Of a stretch of 9,554 nucleotides of DNA, positions 6,937 through 9,554 are shown piece by piece; position 1 is the first letter of the stretch, and every line of letters begins with the position of its first letter. Source of the stretch: Verrucomicrobia bacterium UBA6354 (GTDB taxonomy: Bacteria; Verrucomicrobiota; Kiritimatiellia; RFP12; UBA1067). The notes under the pieces were generated by a model, which was given only the letters and a program-made list of their open reading frames with translations, was not told the origin of the DNA and searched no databases. The stretch covers positions 1-9,554 of the forward strand of contig DJRS01000170.1 in the NCBI GenBank assembly GCA_002440145.1. Reading direction: 5' to 3'. The position numbers and the translations under genes were made by a program.

Positions 6937-6965
6937 GAAACGTCCCCGTCTACTGTCCCCGTTTC
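6937..6965. repeat. GAAACG/CGTTTC inverted repeat with internal GTCCCCGT direct repeat
   Basis: GAAACG (6937-6942) and CGTTTC (6960-6965) are inverted copies. GTCCCCGT occurs twice, at 6942-6949 and 6955-6962, with a 13-base period, so the two symmetry types overlap. This resembles GGGGAC-rich intergenic repeats I recall from other bacteria, some near REP-associated transposases. No transposase is present here, so the link is only suggestive. Confidence 0.4.
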
Positions 6966-7081
6966 CACGCCGGCGCGACGGTGCGTACGAAGCCGCCTCC
7001 AGGCGGAAAGTTCCATTCTTGTCCGTTTGCTTCCGCGCGACGACCGGGTGGGGCGGACGCGTCTCGTGGGCACGCCGTATC

Positions 7082-7123
7082 CAAGAGAATGCGTTCCCGG
7101 CACCTTGAGAACGCGGTCTCTTG
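7082..7123. other. Long imperfect hairpin, possible structured RNA or 3' UTR element
   Basis: CAAGAGA (7082-7088) pairs with TCTCTTG (7117-7123), and GCGTTC (7091-7096) pairs with GAACGC (7109-7114), with one T-G wobble and one A/G mismatch between. The 12-base loop closes a stem of 14 pairs including the wobble. Neither strand shows a T-run after the stem, so it is not a classical intrinsic terminator. On the minus strand it would lie about 140-185 bases after the stop of the GH28/SGNH gene. Confidence 0.6.
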
Positions 7124-7136
7124 AAGTTCTGTCGCG

Positions 7137-7208
7137 CATCCGGCGCGGATGGGGTAGTCTATCCCCTGCAGTCCATCCTTCGGATCGGCCGCCAGCCGTG
7201 GGGGATGG
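7137..7208. other. Alternative pairings around CATCC/GGATG copies
   Basis: CATCC-type and GGATG-type blocks alternate: CATCC 7137-7141, GGATGG 7147-7152, CCATCC 7173-7178, GGATGG 7203-7208. The central CCATCC can pair with either GGATGG copy, six bp each, so the two folds exclude each other; CATCC 7137-7141 can also pair with the first GGATG. ATCCCC (7161-7166) can in addition pair with GGGGAT (7201-7206). This looks like switch-type architecture, but no known riboswitch core was recognised. Confidence 0.35.
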
Positions 7209-7265
7209 CCCTATAATAAGGAGAGAGAACCCTGCCGGAAACCGCTGATGAACCCGTCCGACGAT

Positions 7266-9554
7266 TCAGTTTCGGACACTCAACATGCGTTCAATCTCTT
7301 CAGCCAAGACGCCATAGCCGGACGGATTGGGATGCAGACGGTCCCAGAAAAGCGCGGCATTCAATCGGCCCGCCGCATCCAGGAAGCGCGCCCCGACATC
7401 GTGAAAGAAGACGTGCCGTCCGTCCGCCAGACCTTCAAGCAGGCGATTGCATGCGGAGATGCGATCCGGCCAAAGGCGCGGCGTTTCCTTTTCGCCGACG
7501 TCGCGCGGCAGAACGGCCAGCAGATGGATCCGTGCGTTTGGCTGCTTGATCCGGATGAGCGCGACGAGCTTGCGGACGGCGGCGAACACGTCCTCCGGCT
7601 TCGCGTCACCGCCGCCGAGGTCGTTCGTGCCGATCAGCACAAGGATGTCGCGCGCCCGATAGCCGTCCAACTCGCCCCACAGGCACCGCCAACGGAGATT
7701 GCCGACCGTGTCGCCGTTGTAGCCGAGCGTCAAGACCGTCCGCGACTTCCGCAGGCGTTCTAGCGCGGGCTGTCCGTCCCAGCCTTGCGTGATGGAGTCG
7801 CCGAGCAGCGCCAGATCGACTTCTTTTCCACGGAACGCGGCGATTTCACGCGCCTTCTCGTCGCGCCGCGCCCACCACCAGGCGTCGTCCTTCGGGGAAA
7901 CGCGCATTGTCCGGGACTCCGTCGCGCCCGCCTCGAAGACGATGCCTTCCGTATACGGACCGCGGACAAAAAGCGGCTCTTCGCCATCCGGGCGCGCCTC
8001 GCCGTCGAACCAGACATTCGACACCGTGCACCCGGCCGGACGCGCCGGCGTCTGTTCGGTCGCCGGAACGCCGTCGACGGTCACGCCCGAAAACCGCACG
8101 TTCCGCGTCATGCGGGTCCGGTCGCCGCCCTTCACAAAGAACCGAAGCGGAATCGCCGTTCCCTCGAACGCGACCTGCGAGACTTCCACGTTGGCGATGC
8201 GGCCCGGCTTGTCCGACTGGGTGTACACGTTGACCACGGGCTGGATGCGCATGGTGGCCTCCGTCCGCCCGTGCACATCCGTGCGGACGCGCACGTTCCG
8301 GAAAACCACGTTTGAAATCGCCATGTCGTCGCCCGGCTCGATCAGCATCAACGGGCGCACGTAGCGGACGATGTCGTTGTTCTCGAACCTGAAGCCGGCT
8401 ATGTGCGCGGCGCGCGATTCGTGCCCGAGACAGACAATGCGCGCGAAGTCGCACCAGAAGATGGAGTTGCGCACGACGATGCGTTCGCAGTTCCCGTTCT
8501 CGCGCGTAATGCCCTTGACCGCCACGCTGTCGTCCTGCGTGCGGAAGAAACAGTCGTCGATCAGCAGGTCTCGCGTGTTGGACGGGTCGATGCCGTCGTC
8601 GTTCGCGCACCGCGAACCGCAGATCTTGACATTGCGCAACGTCACGCCGTCGCACCCTTCCGGATAGACCGTCCAGTGGTAAGAGCCCAGAATCGTCAAA
8701 TCCTCCAGCGTGACGTTGCGGCACTTGTAGAGATCGACAAAGGCGTATTGCGGTCCCTTGTTCCCGCGCGTCGACTCGAAGACAGACGCGTCCAGGACGC
8801 CGCGTCCGCACAGACGGATGTCCGAGCCTTCCGCGCGCACAGCCGCCTGAAGGACGGCGCCCTCAGCAAGATAGAGCGTCTCTCCCGTGCCGAGACGCAC
8901 GACATCCCCTGGCACGCGATGAAGCCCCGCGTCGAAATACTTGACCTTTGGATCGTCCGCGGACGGAACGTTCTTCTCGGGCGGATTCGCGAACACGAAC
9001 AGCGGACCCGTGCGCCGCTCGTCAGGTTCGATGCTGAACTTGCAGGGGCGCAACACCTTCACCGACAGTCTCGACCGACCCTGCCGCGTCAAGCGGACGG
9101 GGGCTGACGCCGGCTGGATCAAGACGTTTGAAAGGTCGCGCCCATCGCACGCTTCGATGAAAAGTTCCAGTCCTTCCTTCGCCTCCAGGTTCACGAACGC
9201 ATACTCGTCGCGCGGATAAGACACCGAATTGTAGCGGGCGAATGCACGATGGACAAAGGCGGGGCGTCCGCCGGCGGAGACGGTCCACAAGCCGCTCCGC
9301 AGGCTCTCCATGCCGTACGGCGCGCCGTTCGTCACAAACTGATCCTCGTCCACGCCCGGCATGCCGCGCGCGCCATAGTTCGCCCCGGCGCTGAACAGGC
9401 GATAGTCCTTGCGGTAGGCGTTCGTGAAATCCGGCTTGCGGAAAACGCCTCGCGTCTCCAGCCCCGTTTCCTGCCGAAACCGTCTGAACGATTTTTCGCC
9501 CGACTCGAACAGTCGGGGTTCGCCGGTCTTGCCCGTCCAGCGGCAGATGCGGTT
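7266..9554 (-). CDS. Partial: GH28-type beta-helix glycosidase fused to SGNH/GDSL esterase
   Basis: The 5' end lies beyond the window: the frame is open to 9554, giving 762 visible residues. Residue numbers below count from the in-frame Met at 9362. About 145-435 form a right-handed parallel beta-helix with repeating Asn-Val-x-Phe/Leu-x-Asn-Val rungs and GH28-like acidic motifs: Asn-Asp-Asp-Gly-Ile-Asp (254-259), Gln-Asp-Asp-Ser-Val-Ala-Val-Lys (276-283) and Gly-His-Glu (313-315). About 505-698 form an SGNH hydrolase of PAF-acetylhydrolase-like type: Gly-Asp-Ser-Ile-Thr (Ser523), Gly-Tyr-Asn-Gly-Asp (547-551), Gly-Thr-Asn-Asp (Asn580) and Asp-Arg-Leu-His-Pro (Asp674, His677). The predicted role is hydrolysis of a pectin-like or other acidic glycan plus removal of acetyl groups. 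Export is expected but the signal region is not visible. GH49, in the same clan as GH28, is an alternative for the helix module. Confidence 0.85.
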   Translation of the reverse strand, partial: NRICRWTGKTGEPRLFESGEKSFRRFRQETGLETRGVFRKPDFTNAYRKDYRLFSAGANYGARGMPGVDEDQFVTNGAPYGMESLRSGLWTVSAGGRPAFVHRAFARYNSVSYPRDEYAFVNLEAKEGLELFIEACDGRDLSNVLIQPASAPVRLTRQGRSRLSVKVLRPCKFSIEPDERRTGPLFVFANPPEKNVPSADDPKVKYFDAGLHRVPGDVVRLGTGETLYLAEGAVLQAAVRAEGSDIRLCGRGVLDASVFESTRGNKGPQYAFVDLYKCRNVTLEDLTILGSYHWTVYPEGCDGVTLRNVKICGSRCANDDGIDPSNTRDLLIDDCFFRTQDDSVAVKGITRENGNCERIVVRNSIFWCDFARIVCLGHESRAAHIAGFRFENNDIVRYVRPLMLIEPGDDMAISNVVFRNVRVRTDVHGRTEATMRIQPVVNVYTQSDKPGRIANVEVSQVAFEGTAIPLRFFVKGGDRTRMTRNVRFSGVTVDGVPATEQTPARPAGCTVSNVWFDGEARPDGEEPLFVRGPYTEGIVFEAGATESRTMRVSPKDDAWWWARRDEKAREIAAFRGKEVDLALLGDSITQGWDGQPALERLRKSRTVLTLGYNGDTVGNLRWRCLWGELDGYRARDILVLIGTNDLGGGDAKPEDVFAAVRKLVALIRIKQPNARIHLLAVLPRDVGEKETPRLWPDRISACNRLLEGLADGRHVFFHDVGARFLDAAGRLNAALFWDRLHPNPSGYGVLAEEIERMLSVRN

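Larger units (their letters stand above)
6575..7265. other. 691-base intergenic region with no supported gene
   Basis: Open frames here are short, Arg-rich and without a recognisable domain, and none has a convincing start site. Apart from the regulator promoter and possible operators at its left edge, the region holds several hairpins: 6729-6740 (GTGC, GNRA-type loop GGAA, GCAC), 6759-6775 (CGCACG/CGTGCG, loop TTTTC), 6863-6888, 7082-7123 and the alternate pairings at 7137-7208, plus a GAAACG/CGTTTC repeat at 6937-6965. The middle (about 6863-6940) is clearly more AT-rich than its surroundings. It may hold the 3' untranslated region of the esterase fusion gene, remnants of a repeat element, or an unrecognised RNA. 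Confidence 0.6.

Noticed and set aside
6927..7139. Minus-strand open frame of 70 codons downstream of the fusion gene
   Set aside because: Arg/Thr-rich without a domain, and it spans the repeat at 6937 and the hairpin at 7082; more likely non-coding.
7212..7223. TATAAT followed by AAGGAG on the plus strand, seeming to start a gene at 7248
   Set aside because: No extended -10 or -35 match, and the downstream frame is an antisense shadow of the SGNH domain. The AAGGAG is too far from the ATG.
9360..9362. Met at 9362 as the start of the GH28/SGNH protein
   Set aside because: The frame is open to the window edge with ordinary protein composition, and no signal peptide follows this Met.

Overview
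The window is GC-rich (by eye in the mid 60s %) and has bacterial gene organisation: short ATGA stop/start overlaps, Shine-Dalgarno sites inside an operon, and extended -10 promoters. The mix of genes (TPR exported protein, LolA-like protein, AsmA-like protein, a GH28-type/SGNH carbohydrate-active fusion, glycogen phosphorylase) would suit a polysaccharide-degrading member of the PVC group, for example Kiritimatiellota, Lentisphaerota or Verrucomicrobiota. That placement is inferred from gene style only; there is no rRNA or other marker gene in the window.

Layout. Positions 1-211 are a leader region with a hairpin and a nonanucleotide inverted-repeat array (58-127), ending in an extended -10 promoter (194-202). 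Positions 212-5217 (+) look like one transcription unit: a TPR-repeat exported protein, a LolA-like periplasmic protein, an AsmA-like membrane-anchored protein, then glycogen phosphorylase GlgP after a 28-base gap with a strong ribosome binding site. The first three genes are joined by ATGA overlaps and look like envelope or outer-membrane genes; GlgP is a cytosolic storage-carbon enzyme. Positions 5195-6574 (-) hold a MocR-type GntR/aminotransferase regulator that converges on glgP and overlaps its 3' end by 23 bases. Positions 6575-7265 hold no convincing gene but several inverted repeats and strong potential RNA hairpins. Positions 7266-9554 (-) hold the 3' part of a large gene whose 5' end lies outside the window; it fuses a right-handed beta-helix glycosidase-like module (GH28 type) to a C-terminal SGNH/GDSL esterase-like module.

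Points most worth a second look. (1) The MocR regulator has Arg where the PLP-binding Lys should be, and lacks the usual Tyr of the cofactor pocket. (2) The two clear promoters put TGnTATAAT only 6-9 bases before the ATG, predicting leaderless or nearly leaderless mRNAs. (3) The GH28/SGNH fusion suggests combined glycan cleavage and deacylation. (4) There is a degenerate 9-base-period array upstream of the operon that folds back on itself. (5) The 7082-7208 segment contains a long imperfect hairpin followed by mutually exclusive pairings. I found no tRNA, rRNA, CRISPR array, insertion sequence or complete new multi-gene defence system.
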